Assembly: GCA_016210935.1 (NCBI GenBank)
Contig: JACQTH010000267.1
Span: 1-6,111, forward strand
From: Acidobacteriota bacterium
Lineage (GTDB): Bacteria > Acidobacteriota > Vicinamibacteria > Vicinamibacterales > JACQTH01
Length of the DNA stretch: 6,111 nucleotides
Direction of reading: 5' to 3'
Of this stretch, positions 1 to 5,414 are shown piece after piece. Below the pieces are notes generated by a model, which saw nothing but the letters and a program-made list of their open reading frames with translations, had not been told where the DNA came from and did not search any database. Numbering within the stretch: the first letter of the stretch is position 1; every line of letters begins with the position of its first letter. The position numbers were made by a program, and so were the translations under genes.

Positions 1-732
1 CCGGCGACCGAGACGGCCGCGGAGATCTCGATGGAGCGAACCGCCCGATGGGCCGCGCGTGCCCGCGCCCGGTTTCTCACCATCCAGGACGCGTCGCACT
101 CAGCTGACCCGGCCACGTTTCGGCCGACGAACCCGGGGCAGGCGCAGTTCGGTATCGTCCAGGGCGGCGTCTGGCGCGGCCTTCGCGTCCGAAGCGTCGA
201 GCGGACGCTCGCGATTGGTTTCGAGGGCTATGCGATTGGAGGGTTGAGCGTCGGCGAGCCGACCGAGGCGATGTACGAGACGGTCGCCGAGACGGCGCCG
301 ATGCTGCCGTCCGATCGTCCGAGGTATCTGATGGGAACGGGGACGCCGGACGATCTGGTCGAATGCGTCTGGCGCGGCATCGACCTTTTCGATTGCGTCC
401 TGCCGACCCGGAACGCGCGCAACGGCCAGCTCTTCACCTCCGAGGGGAAGCTGAACATCAAGAATGCGCGCAACGCGGAAGATGATCGGCCGCCCGATCC
501 TCGCTGCACGTGCTACACGTGCCGGACGGCCTCGCGGGCGTACCTGCGCCATCTGTTTCTCGCCCGCGAAATCAGCGCCGCCACCCTTAACACCTTGCAT
601 AACCTGACGTTCTACCTTGACACCATGCGGCGGATCAGGGAGGCTATAGTGTTTGGCTCGCTCGAAAACCTGAGACGTGAGCACCATCAGCGTGCTTCCA
701 CCGCCCACCGCGAGGAGCGGAGCGGGGCGTAG
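1..732 (+). CDS. tgt: Queuine tRNA-ribosyltransferase (tRNA-guanine transglycosylase), 5'-truncated by window edge
   Basis: This enzyme exchanges guanine 34 of GUN-anticodon tRNAs for the queuosine precursor preQ1. Frame 1 is open from base 1, and the 243 visible codons correspond to roughly the C-terminal two thirds of a ~370-residue family member. Numbering from base 1, visible signatures are FGIVQGG (50-56), the substrate-pocket segment YAIGGLSVGEP (77-87), and FDCVLPTRNARNG, whose Asp131 (bases 391-393) is the covalent nucleophile. The zinc site is C169, C171, C174 and H200. Asp-to-first-Cys (38) and Cys-to-His (31) distances equal those recalled for E. coli Tgt (D264, C302, H333), so the catalytic core seems intact. 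A ~20-residue segment before FGIVQGG (around 26-46) is longer than in E. coli. The internal ATG at base 31 is not the start, because homology continues upstream of it. The gene heads the tgt-yajC-secDF cluster; the stop is TAG at 730-732. Confidence 0.96.
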   Translation, partial: PATETAAEISMERTARWAARARARFLTIQDASHSADPATFRPTNPGQAQFGIVQGGVWRGLRVRSVERTLAIGFEGYAIGGLSVGEPTEAMYETVAETAPMLPSDRPRYLMGTGTPDDLVECVWRGIDLFDCVLPTRNARNGQLFTSEGKLNIKNARNAEDDRPPDPRCTCYTCRTASRAYLRHLFLAREISAATLNTLHNLTFYLDTMRRIREAIVFGSLENLRREHHQRASTAHREERSGA

Positions 733-785
733 GGGTCCCCCTGAAATATATGCTCGAGGAGCTTGGCTTGGGTGCGGGGGTCCCC
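732..785. repeat. Paired GGGGTCCCC motifs in the tgt-yajC gap
   Basis: The nonamer GGGGTCCCC occurs at 732-740 (overlapping the last base of the tgt stop) and again at 777-785. Each copy is nearly its own reverse complement, with only the central T unpaired. The copies can therefore pair with each other as well as fold singly; the second extends to a GCGGGG / CCCCGC inverted repeat (774-787). There is no T-run after either copy, so I do not call an intrinsic terminator. The remaining sequence of the 84-nt gap shows only an AT-rich patch near 744-751 and an AGGAG at 757-761. Confidence 0.4.
757..761 (+). promoter_or_regulatory. Shine-Dalgarno-like AGGAG upstream of yajC
   Basis: AGGAG lies 10 nt before an in-frame GTG at 772. 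It is the only good ribosome-binding motif near yajC, yet it is 55 nt from the ATG preferred here (817). It either marks a longer YajC starting at 772 (132 residues) or is incidental. The sequence context, AGGAGCTT followed by GTG at 10-nt spacing, closely matches that of uppP at 3913-3930. Confidence 0.35.
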
Positions 786-816
786 GCCATTCAAACTTGC
801 TCGATTCCGGTTCGAG

Positions 817-1170
817 ATGACACCGATTGCCGTTTCGCCCACGCGATTCATCCTCGCGATGGGCGCGCCGCCGGACGCCAACATCAGCCCGTGGGTCCAG
901 TTCCTGCCCATCGCGTTGATGGCCGCGATCTTCTATTTCATCATCCTGATGCCGGCGCGCCGCCGGCAGAAAAAGGTCCAGGATTTCCTCGCCAGCTTGA
1001 AAGTGGGCGATCGGGTCATCACGACCGGCGGCATTTACGGGACCATCACCAAGCTCACCGATCGATCTGTGCAGATGCAGATCGCCGATAAAGTGCGAAT
1101 CGAAGTGTCGCGCGCGTCCATCGGCGGCTATCAGGGTCAGCCGCCGGTCGCTGAACCGGCCGCGCAGTAA
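817..1170 (+). CDS. yajC: Sec translocon accessory subunit YajC
   Basis: YajC is a small inner-membrane protein that associates with SecD and SecF in the holotranslocon; its precise contribution is still unclear. From ATG 817 the product is 117 residues, near the usual ~110. One membrane helix lies at about 25-45 (WVQFLPIALMAAIFYFIILMP), followed by a basic RRRQKK and the family hallmark KVGDRVITTGGIYGTI (62-77), then an SH3-like cytoplasmic tail. The start is uncertain. ATG 817 has only a weak upstream motif (GGTTCGAG), ATG 859 would give 103 residues and still keep the helix, and GTG 772 has a proper AGGAG but adds a polar, atypical N-terminus. I chose 817 on length and on the family habit of a short hydrophobic N-terminus. 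It is followed by secD after 5 nt, and is very probably co-transcribed with it. Confidence 0.93.
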   Translation: MTPIAVSPTRFILAMGAPPDANISPWVQFLPIALMAAIFYFIILMPARRRQKKVQDFLASLKVGDRVITTGGIYGTITKLTDRSVQMQIADKVRIEVSRASIGGYQGQPPVAEPAAQ

Positions 1171-1175
1171 CCACC

Positions 1176-2750
1176 ATGAAAAAGAACCTGCAGTGGCGCC
1201 TGGTCGCCATCGCCGTTGTCGTGGGTCTGTCGATCTGGGGATTCAGCCCGCCGTCGAAGAAGGTCCGGCTGGGACTCGATCTGAAGGGCGGCGTCCATCT
1301 CGTGCTGCGCGTGCAGACCGACGATGCCCTCCGCGTCGAAACGCAGGGCACGATCGATCAGCTGCGCGATCAGTTGCAGCAGGCCGGGGTGAAATTCACG
1401 AACATCGCGCTGGTGAGCCCCGCGCAGTTCCGCGTCGAGGCCGTGGCGCGGGAACAGGACCCGCAGTTCCGCGAGATTGCCGACACGTTTCAGGCGACGT
1501 TCACGCGCCGGTCGGAGGCCGCGGGGACGTACCTGTTCGAAATCAAGGGAAGCGAGCAGGCGAGGCTCCGCGACGAGTCGGTCACCCAGGCGCGTGAGAC
1601 GATCGAACGACGCGTGAACGAGCTCGGCGTCGCCGAGCCGATCGTCGCCGAGACCGGCGCGGGCGGCGATCAGATCCTGGTGCAGCTGCCGGGTGTCACC
1701 GATGTCGCACGGGCGAAGGAGATCATCCGCTCGACGGCGCTCCTCGAGTTGAAGCTGGTGGAGCAGGGCCCGGCGCAGTCACGGGAGGCGCTGCTGCAGG
1801 CCTCGAACGGCGCCGTGCCGCCGGGCATGGAGGTCGTGACGGGTGTGAGCGAGTCGTTCGAGCCCGGGGCCGCGCCGCAGACGGCGTACTACCTCGTGCG
1901 CCAGGCGGCGGCCATCACGGGCCGCGATCTGCGCAACGCCCGGCCGACGCTCGACGAGCACAACCTCCCCGCCGTCGGCTTTTCGCTGAATCAGGAGGGC
2001 GCGCAGAAGTTCAGAAAAATCACCGGGGAGAACGTCGGCCGGCGGCTCGCGATCATCCTCGACAACTACGTGCGGTCGGCGCCGGTCATCGAAAGTCGGA
2101 TTTCCGACGAGGGCCGCATCAGCGGCAGTTTCACGCAGCAGGAAGCCCAGGATCTCTCGCTGGTCCTCCGGTCGGGCGCCCTGCCGGCGAGCCTGGATTA
2201 CCTTGAGGAGCGGACAATCGGCCCCTCGCTGGGCGCCGATTCCATACGCGCCGGCATCAGCGCCGCGACCGGTGGTCTCGCCCTCGTCATGCTGTTCATG
2301 CTGTTCTACTACCGCCTGGCCGGCATCAACGCGGTCCTCGCCATGGTCATCAACCTGATGATCCTGCTGGGCCTGATGGCCTATCTGGGGGCGACGCTCA
2401 CGCTGCCCGGAATCGCCGGGTTCATCCTCACCATCGGCATGGGCGTCGACTCGAACGTGCTGATTTTCGAACGCATCAAAGAGGAGCTCGAGACCGGCAA
2501 GGGTGTGCGGGCGGGCATCGGCGCCGGGTTCGATCGCGTGTTCCTCACGATTCTCGACACGCACATCGCGTCCTTGATTGCGGCGGCCTTCCTGTTTCAG
2601 TTCGGCACCGGGCCGATCCGCGGGTTTGCCACGACCCTGACGATCGGTCTGTTGTCCAACGTGTTCACCGCGGTGTTCGTGTCCCGGACACTGTTCATGC
2701 TGGTTCTCTCGCGCCGAACGGGCACCGAGCCGGCGGCGATAAGCATCTAG
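1176..2750 (+). CDS. secD: Protein translocase subunit SecD
   Basis: SecD works with SecF as an RND-type, proton-motive-force-driven motor that helps pull preproteins out of the SecYEG channel on the periplasmic side. The product is 524 residues, well within the range for bacterial SecD. Visible order: N-terminal helix 7-24; LGLDLKGGVHL (32-42, the DLKGG motif); a large periplasmic P1/head region to about 350, with the conserved ELGVAEPIV (149-157) and VQLPGVTD (169-176); then five further helices at about 357-378, 382-402, 409-430, 455-477 and 482-510. The membrane aspartate of the proton relay is Asp425 in IGMGVDSNVLIFERIKEE (420-437). The C-terminal LLSNVFTAVFVSR is typical. The ATG is 5 nt after the yajC stop with no clear Shine-Dalgarno, which suggests translational coupling. 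SecD and SecF are separate genes here, not a fusion. Confidence 0.98.
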   Translation: MKKNLQWRLVAIAVVVGLSIWGFSPPSKKVRLGLDLKGGVHLVLRVQTDDALRVETQGTIDQLRDQLQQAGVKFTNIALVSPAQFRVEAVAREQDPQFREIADTFQATFTRRSEAAGTYLFEIKGSEQARLRDESVTQARETIERRVNELGVAEPIVAETGAGGDQILVQLPGVTDVARAKEIIRSTALLELKLVEQGPAQSREALLQASNGAVPPGMEVVTGVSESFEPGAAPQTAYYLVRQAAAITGRDLRNARPTLDEHNLPAVGFSLNQEGAQKFRKITGENVGRRLAIILDNYVRSAPVIESRISDEGRISGSFTQQEAQDLSLVLRSGALPASLDYLEERTIGPSLGADSIRAGISAATGGLALVMLFMLFYYRLAGINAVLAMVINLMILLGLMAYLGATLTLPGIAGFILTIGMGVDSNVLIFERIKEELETGKGVRAGIGAGFDRVFLTILDTHIASLIAAAFLFQFGTGPIRGFATTLTIGLLSNVFTAVFVSRTLFMLVLSRRTGTEPAAISI

Positions 2751-2753
2751 ATC

Positions 2754-3773
2754 ATGCGCATCTTCAAGCACCCGAACTACGACTTCATCCGGTGGCGGTG
2801 GCACGCGCTCGCCCTTTCCTTGGTCGTGATTCTCTCGGGCGCGGCGACGATGATCGCCCGGGGCGGGATCCAGCTGGGCATCGACTTCTCCGGCGGCACG
2901 ATCGTCATCCTGAAATTCGATCAGCCAACCTCCGAGGAGAGGGTCCGGACGGCGATTCAGCCGACATTCGGCGAAGTGGTCGTTCAGTCGTACGGCGCGG
3001 CCGGCGAACACGAGATTCTGGTGCGGCTGCCGCAGACGGAAGAGCAGGAACGAGGCGCGAGCCTCGAGCGCGAGGCGCGCGCCGCCATTGACGTGCTTCA
3101 GAAGGCCGGCGTGGGGAAGTTCGAAGTCGTCAGCACGGAGCTCGTCGGGCCGGTGATCGGCGCCGAACTGCAGAAGAAGGGGCTCTACGCGACGCTGGCG
3201 TCGATTCTCGGCATCACGATCTACATCGCGCTCCGGTTCCGGTTCTCGTTCGCGATCGGCGCGATCGCGGCGACGTTCCACGACATCTTCGTGACGCTCG
3301 CGTTTCTGTCGTTCTTTCAGTACGACCTGTCGCTCAACGTGGTGGCCGCGATCCTCACCATCACCGGCTATTCCGTGAACGACACGATTGTGATCTTCGA
3401 CCGCGTCCGCGAGAACTTCCGCACCATGCGGCGCGATTCGCTGGAGCACATCGTGAACACGGCGGTGAACCAGACGCTCGGCCGGACGATCATCACCGCC
3501 GGCACCACCTTTATGGCGGTGTCCGCGCTGTTCTTCTTCGGCGGGGAGGTGATCGAGGGATTCGCCTTCACGATGCTCGTCGGCATCGCCAGCGGGACCT
3601 ATTCGACGGTCTTCATCGCGGCGGCCATTGCGATCCTCCTGAGCCGCGAACGCGCCAAGGGCCGGGCCGCCTCTGCCGCGAGCGCCGCCGGGACCGCGGC
3701 GGCCGACACGGTGGCGCGCCCGAAGCCGGACGCGACGCGGTCGAAGAAGAACCGGAAGGCGCGCGCGTCCTGA
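2754..3773 (+). CDS. secF: Protein translocase subunit SecF
   Basis: SecF is the partner half of the SecDF export motor. The product is 339 residues. It shows an N-terminal helix (about 15-35), LGIDFSGGT (41-49, the counterpart of the SecD DLKGG motif), a short periplasmic domain (about 50-140), and a C-terminal five-helix half. The latter contains HDIFVTLAF (176-184), ITGYSVNDTIVIFDRVREN (203-221) with the relay Asp210 and Arg217, and NQTLGRTIITAGTT (239-252). The ATG follows the secD stop by 3 nt with no convincing Shine-Dalgarno, so coupling to secD is likely. After the last helix (ends about 297) comes a ~40-residue tail, first Ala-rich (305-317), then strongly basic (KKNRKAR), presumably cytoplasmic. 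The final base of the TGA stop is also the first base of the downstream stem-loop I. Confidence 0.98.
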   Translation: MRIFKHPNYDFIRWRWHALALSLVVILSGAATMIARGGIQLGIDFSGGTIVILKFDQPTSEERVRTAIQPTFGEVVVQSYGAAGEHEILVRLPQTEEQERGASLEREARAAIDVLQKAGVGKFEVVSTELVGPVIGAELQKKGLYATLASILGITIYIALRFRFSFAIGAIAATFHDIFVTLAFLSFFQYDLSLNVVAAILTITGYSVNDTIVIFDRVRENFRTMRRDSLEHIVNTAVNQTLGRTIITAGTTFMAVSALFFFGGEVIEGFAFTMLVGIASGTYSTVFIAAAIAILLSRERAKGRAASAASAAGTAAADTVARPKPDATRSKKNRKARAS

Positions 3774-3839
3774 GACAGCTTCTAGGGCCCCGATCGTGAA
3801 GAATGAACCAAGTTCCTGCCGCCGCCTTGGAAGCTGTCT
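3773..3839 (+). other. Stem-loop I directly after secF
   Basis: AGACAGCTTC (3773-3782) is the exact reverse complement of GAAGCTGTCT (3830-3839). On the RNA the stem extends inward to 16 pairs (3773-3788 with 3824-3839), two of them G-U. The 35-nt loop contains a small GAAC-CAA-GTTC hairpin (3805-3815). The left arm starts on the last base of the secF stop. It may define the 3' end of the secF message, but it has no downstream T-run, so I do not call it a Rho-independent terminator. Confidence 0.7.
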
Positions 3840-3840
3840 T

Positions 3841-3863
3841 GGGCGCCCGCCATGCGGGCGCTC
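3841..3863 (+). other. Stem-loop II, very GC-rich hairpin
   Basis: GCGCCCGC (3843-3850) and GCGGGCGC (3854-3861) form a perfect 8-bp stem with loop CAT. Adding G3842-T3862 (wobble) and G3841-C3863 gives 10 pairs. It begins one nucleotide after stem-loop I ends. The hairpin would be very stable, but it is followed by CTATGAAC and not by a T-run. Termination is therefore possible only in a non-canonical way; it could equally be an mRNA-stabilising or punctuating structure. Confidence 0.65.
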
Positions 3864-3867
3864 TATG

Positions 3868-3924
3868 AACGAAGCTCCGGTCCGCGCAGACGAATTCTGA
3901 ATCCAGTTGTGCAGGAGCTTCGTT
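3868..3924 (+). promoter_or_regulatory. Stem-loop III enclosing the uppP ribosome-binding site
   Basis: AACGAAGCTCC (3868-3878) and GGAGCTTCGTT (3914-3924) are perfect 11-bp complements, 35 nt apart. Inside them GCGCAG (3884-3889) can pair with TTGTGC (3907-3912), two of the six pairs being G-U. GGAG of the uppP Shine-Dalgarno (3913-3917) lies in the 3' arm, and the GTG start is only 3 nt beyond the stem. When folded, the structure should block ribosome access, so it is a candidate cis-regulatory element (translational brake, or binding site for a ligand, protein or small RNA). Control is inferred; only the complementarity is directly seen. Confidence 0.6.
3913..3917 (+). promoter_or_regulatory. 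uppP Shine-Dalgarno, sequestered in stem III
   Basis: AGGAG sits 10 nt upstream of GTG 3928 and decides the start of uppP. An in-frame TTG further upstream (3907) would put the motif inside the gene, and a GTG at 3937 would lie 19 nt away. Four of its five bases are paired in stem-loop III. Confidence 0.7.
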
Positions 3925-3927
3925 AAC

Positions 3928-4734
3928 GTGACGGTAGTGCACGCGGCCGTTCTCGGCCTCGTCCAGGGCGTCACCGAGTTTCTGCCGATATCGAGCTCCG
4001 CCCACTTGATCCTCGCCCGCGCGTTTTTGGGGTGGGACGCCGCGCAGCTCGGCCTCAGCTTCGACATCGCGTGTCATCTCGGCACGCTTATGGCGATCGT
4101 CATCTACTTCCGGGACGAGGCCGGACGGCTCGCTCGCGCCGTTCCCCGGATGTTTCGCGCCCGCATCACCGGCGATGCGCGGTATGCGCAGCTGATCGTC
4201 GCCGGCACCATCCCGGTCGTGGCCGCCGGCCTCCTCTACACCTCGGCGGTCGAAGCCGCGCTCCGGATCCCTGAGGTGACGATCGTGACGCTGGCCGCCG
4301 GCGCCGTGGCGTTCCTGTGGGCCGATCGCGTGGGCGACCTCAGCCGTTCAGATGATTCGCTGACGTTCGTCGAGGCGATCCTCCTGGGCCTCGCGCAGGC
4401 GGCGGCGCTCGTTCCCGGCGTCTCGCGGTCGGGAGCGGTCATCGTGATCGCGATCGTTCTCGGGCTGCGCCGGGCGCCCGCGGCGCGCTTTGCGTTCCTT
4501 CTTGGAATCCCCGCGATGGTCGCCGCCGGCGCGAAAGGCGCCCTGGAGCTCGGGCCACGGGGTTTCACGTCGGAGGCGCAGGCGATATTTCTCGTCGGGG
4601 CGGCTGTTTCTGCGATCGTCGGATACGTGACCATCAAGTACTTTATTCAGTACCTGTCGCGACATTCACTCACGGTGTTTGCCTGGTATCGTCTCGCTCT
4701 GGCCGGTATCGTTGCCGGATGGGTCGCGTGGTAA
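3928..4734 (+). CDS. uppP: Undecaprenyl-diphosphate phosphatase (UppP/BacA family)
   Basis: This integral membrane enzyme dephosphorylates undecaprenyl diphosphate to the monophosphate lipid carrier used for peptidoglycan and other envelope polymers; overproduction of family members gives bacitracin resistance. From GTG 3928 the product is 268 residues, close to the ~270 norm. Family motifs seen: QGVTEFLPISSSAH (13-26), giving the (E/Q)xxxE pair Q13/E17 and His26, and PGVSRSGA (163-170) with Arg167. Both re-entrant motif regions are thus present. One departure: the residue after SRSGA, Thr in E. coli BacA, is Val171 here. About eight hydrophobic segments cover the chain. The start was chosen for AGGAG 10 nt upstream and for alignment with family N-termini. 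The stop overlaps the next gene's start (TAATG), so the two are translationally coupled. Stem-loop III probably controls its translation. Confidence 0.96.
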   Translation: MTVVHAAVLGLVQGVTEFLPISSSAHLILARAFLGWDAAQLGLSFDIACHLGTLMAIVIYFRDEAGRLARAVPRMFRARITGDARYAQLIVAGTIPVVAAGLLYTSAVEAALRIPEVTIVTLAAGAVAFLWADRVGDLSRSDDSLTFVEAILLGLAQAAALVPGVSRSGAVIVIAIVLGLRRAPAARFAFLLGIPAMVAAGAKGALELGPRGFTSEAQAIFLVGAAVSAIVGYVTIKYFIQYLSRHSLTVFAWYRLALAGIVAGWVAW

Positions 4735-5375
4735 TGCGCCTCATTCAGTGGCTGCGGCGCAGCTTCCTGGCGGGCTTCTTCATCATCGTCCCGCTGGTCA
4801 TCAGCGTCTTTGCGATCGTCTGGATCATCCGGGTCGTCGATGGGGTGATCCGCCCGCTCTACGCCCAGCTGCTCGGACGGGCGATGGAAGATGTGCCGGT
4901 GGGGCTCGGCCTGGCCACGACCGTGCTCGCGTTCGTGCTGGTGGGCGCGCTCGCCGGCAACGTCATCGGCCGGCGGCTGCTGCAGCAGATCGAGTCGGCC
5001 TTGATGCGCGTGCCGGTCTTTCGAACCATCTACGCGCCGGTCAAGCAGATCGTCGTGGCGTTCTCGCCCGACAACGAATACGGGTTCAAGCGCGTCGTTC
5101 TGGTGGACATTCCCGGCCGCGGCATGGTGCTCGGGTTTCTGACGAAGGAATTCACGATCGATCGGGGGCACGGCCCGGAGCCGTTCATGGCGGTGTACGT
5201 CCCGACGAACCATCTCTATCTGGGAGACGTGCTGATTTTTCCCCGGGACGCCGTGAGCTATCCCGACATCACCGTCGAGCAGGCGATACGCATCTTTCTG
5301 ACGGGTGGGATGGCGCTCGAGCAGCGGGTGCACGGGCGGCGCGCGCTCGATCGGGTGAGAGACTTTCGCGTATAA
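4734..5375 (+). CDS. DUF502 family membrane protein, function unknown
   Basis: The product is 213 residues, normal for DUF502. Helix 1 (about 11-33, FLAGFFIIVPLVISVFAIVWIIR) follows a basic N-terminus, and helix 2 lies at about 59-78 (GLGLATTVLAFVLVGALAGNV). After it come the typical soluble features: RVPVFRTIYAPVKQIV (92-107), FKRVVLVDIPGRGMVLGFLT (118-137), VYVPTNHLYLGDVLIFPRD (154-172) and DITVEQAIRIFLTGGMAL (178-195). The usual PTTPNPTSG-like stretch of the family is here PTNHLYLGD. The reaction is unknown; the family is widespread and assumed to be envelope-associated. I place the start at ATG 4734, which overlaps the uppP stop as TAATG. An in-frame ATG at 4719 would add five residues (MGRVV) and overlap uppP by 16 nt. 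Co-expression with uppP is likely. Confidence 0.92.
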   Translation: MRLIQWLRRSFLAGFFIIVPLVISVFAIVWIIRVVDGVIRPLYAQLLGRAMEDVPVGLGLATTVLAFVLVGALAGNVIGRRLLQQIESALMRVPVFRTIYAPVKQIVVAFSPDNEYGFKRVVLVDIPGRGMVLGFLTKEFTIDRGHGPEPFMAVYVPTNHLYLGDVLIFPRDAVSYPDITVEQAIRIFLTGGMALEQRVHGRRALDRVRDFRV

Positions 5376-5376
5376 T
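5371..5376 (+). promoter_or_regulatory. Candidate -10 box (TATAAT) for hppA
   Basis: A perfect TATAAT overlaps the DUF502 stop codon (TAA at 5373-5375) and lies 38 nt before the hppA ATG, in very GC-rich surroundings. Predicted initiation near 5383 would leave a ~30-nt leader carrying the Shine-Dalgarno. No good -35 is present: the best 18-nt-spaced hexamer, TCGATC at 5347-5352, matches TTGACA at three of six positions. It is therefore a moderate candidate only, and hppA may also be read through from uppP-DUF502. Confidence 0.4.
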
Positions 5377-5406
5377 CCCGGGTTTTGTCCGTGCGGTCTT
5401 TTTCAA

Positions 5407-5412
5407 GAGGAG
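5407..5412 (+). promoter_or_regulatory. hppA ribosome-binding site
   Basis: GAGGAG ends only 2 nt before ATG 5415. If GAGG (5407-5410) is the part that pairs with 16S rRNA, the spacer is 4 nt. The gap is short, but this is the only strong motif in the region, and it anchors the start upstream of the palindromic element rather than at the later in-frame GTG 5559. Confidence 0.6.
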
Positions 5413-5414
5413 CT

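Noticed and set aside
617..650. TTGACA (617-622) and TATAGT (645-650) inside tgt as an internal promoter for yajC-secDF
   Set aside because: The spacer is 22 nt, well outside the 16-18 nt range, and no hexamer resembling -10 lies at the right distance.
804..826. GGTTCGAG before yajC as a tRNA T-arm remnant
   Set aside because: The flanking bases cannot form a T-stem, and no acceptor or anticodon arm is present upstream.
750..1091. Overlapping plus-strand frame with an ATG at 750 across yajC
   Set aside because: The yajC frame has the membrane helix and the KVGDRVITTGGIYG motif; the other frame has no such features and is Arg/His-rich.
3841..3870. Stem-loop II as a Rho-independent terminator
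   Set aside because: The hairpin is strong, but the bases after it (CTATGAAC) contain no T-run, so the canonical definition is not met.
3868..3927. Integron attC-like site (AAC...GTT inverted arms, ~57 bp)
   Set aside because: The ends do not fit the R''/R' consensus (RYYYAAC and GTTRRRY), there is no cassette or integrase context, and the arms are perfect without the usual extrahelical bases.
1779..4067. Very long minus-strand open frame (762 codons) opposite secD, secF and the start of uppP
   Set aside because: It lies antisense to three unmistakable genes, is highly Arg/Asp/Glu/His-rich with no recognisable domain, and is the expected shadow of GC-rich third-position bias.
4647..5333. 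Minus-strand open frame of 228 codons opposite the DUF502 gene
   Set aside because: Its composition is of the same Arg/Asp/His-rich shadow type, and the plus-strand DUF502 homology explains the region.
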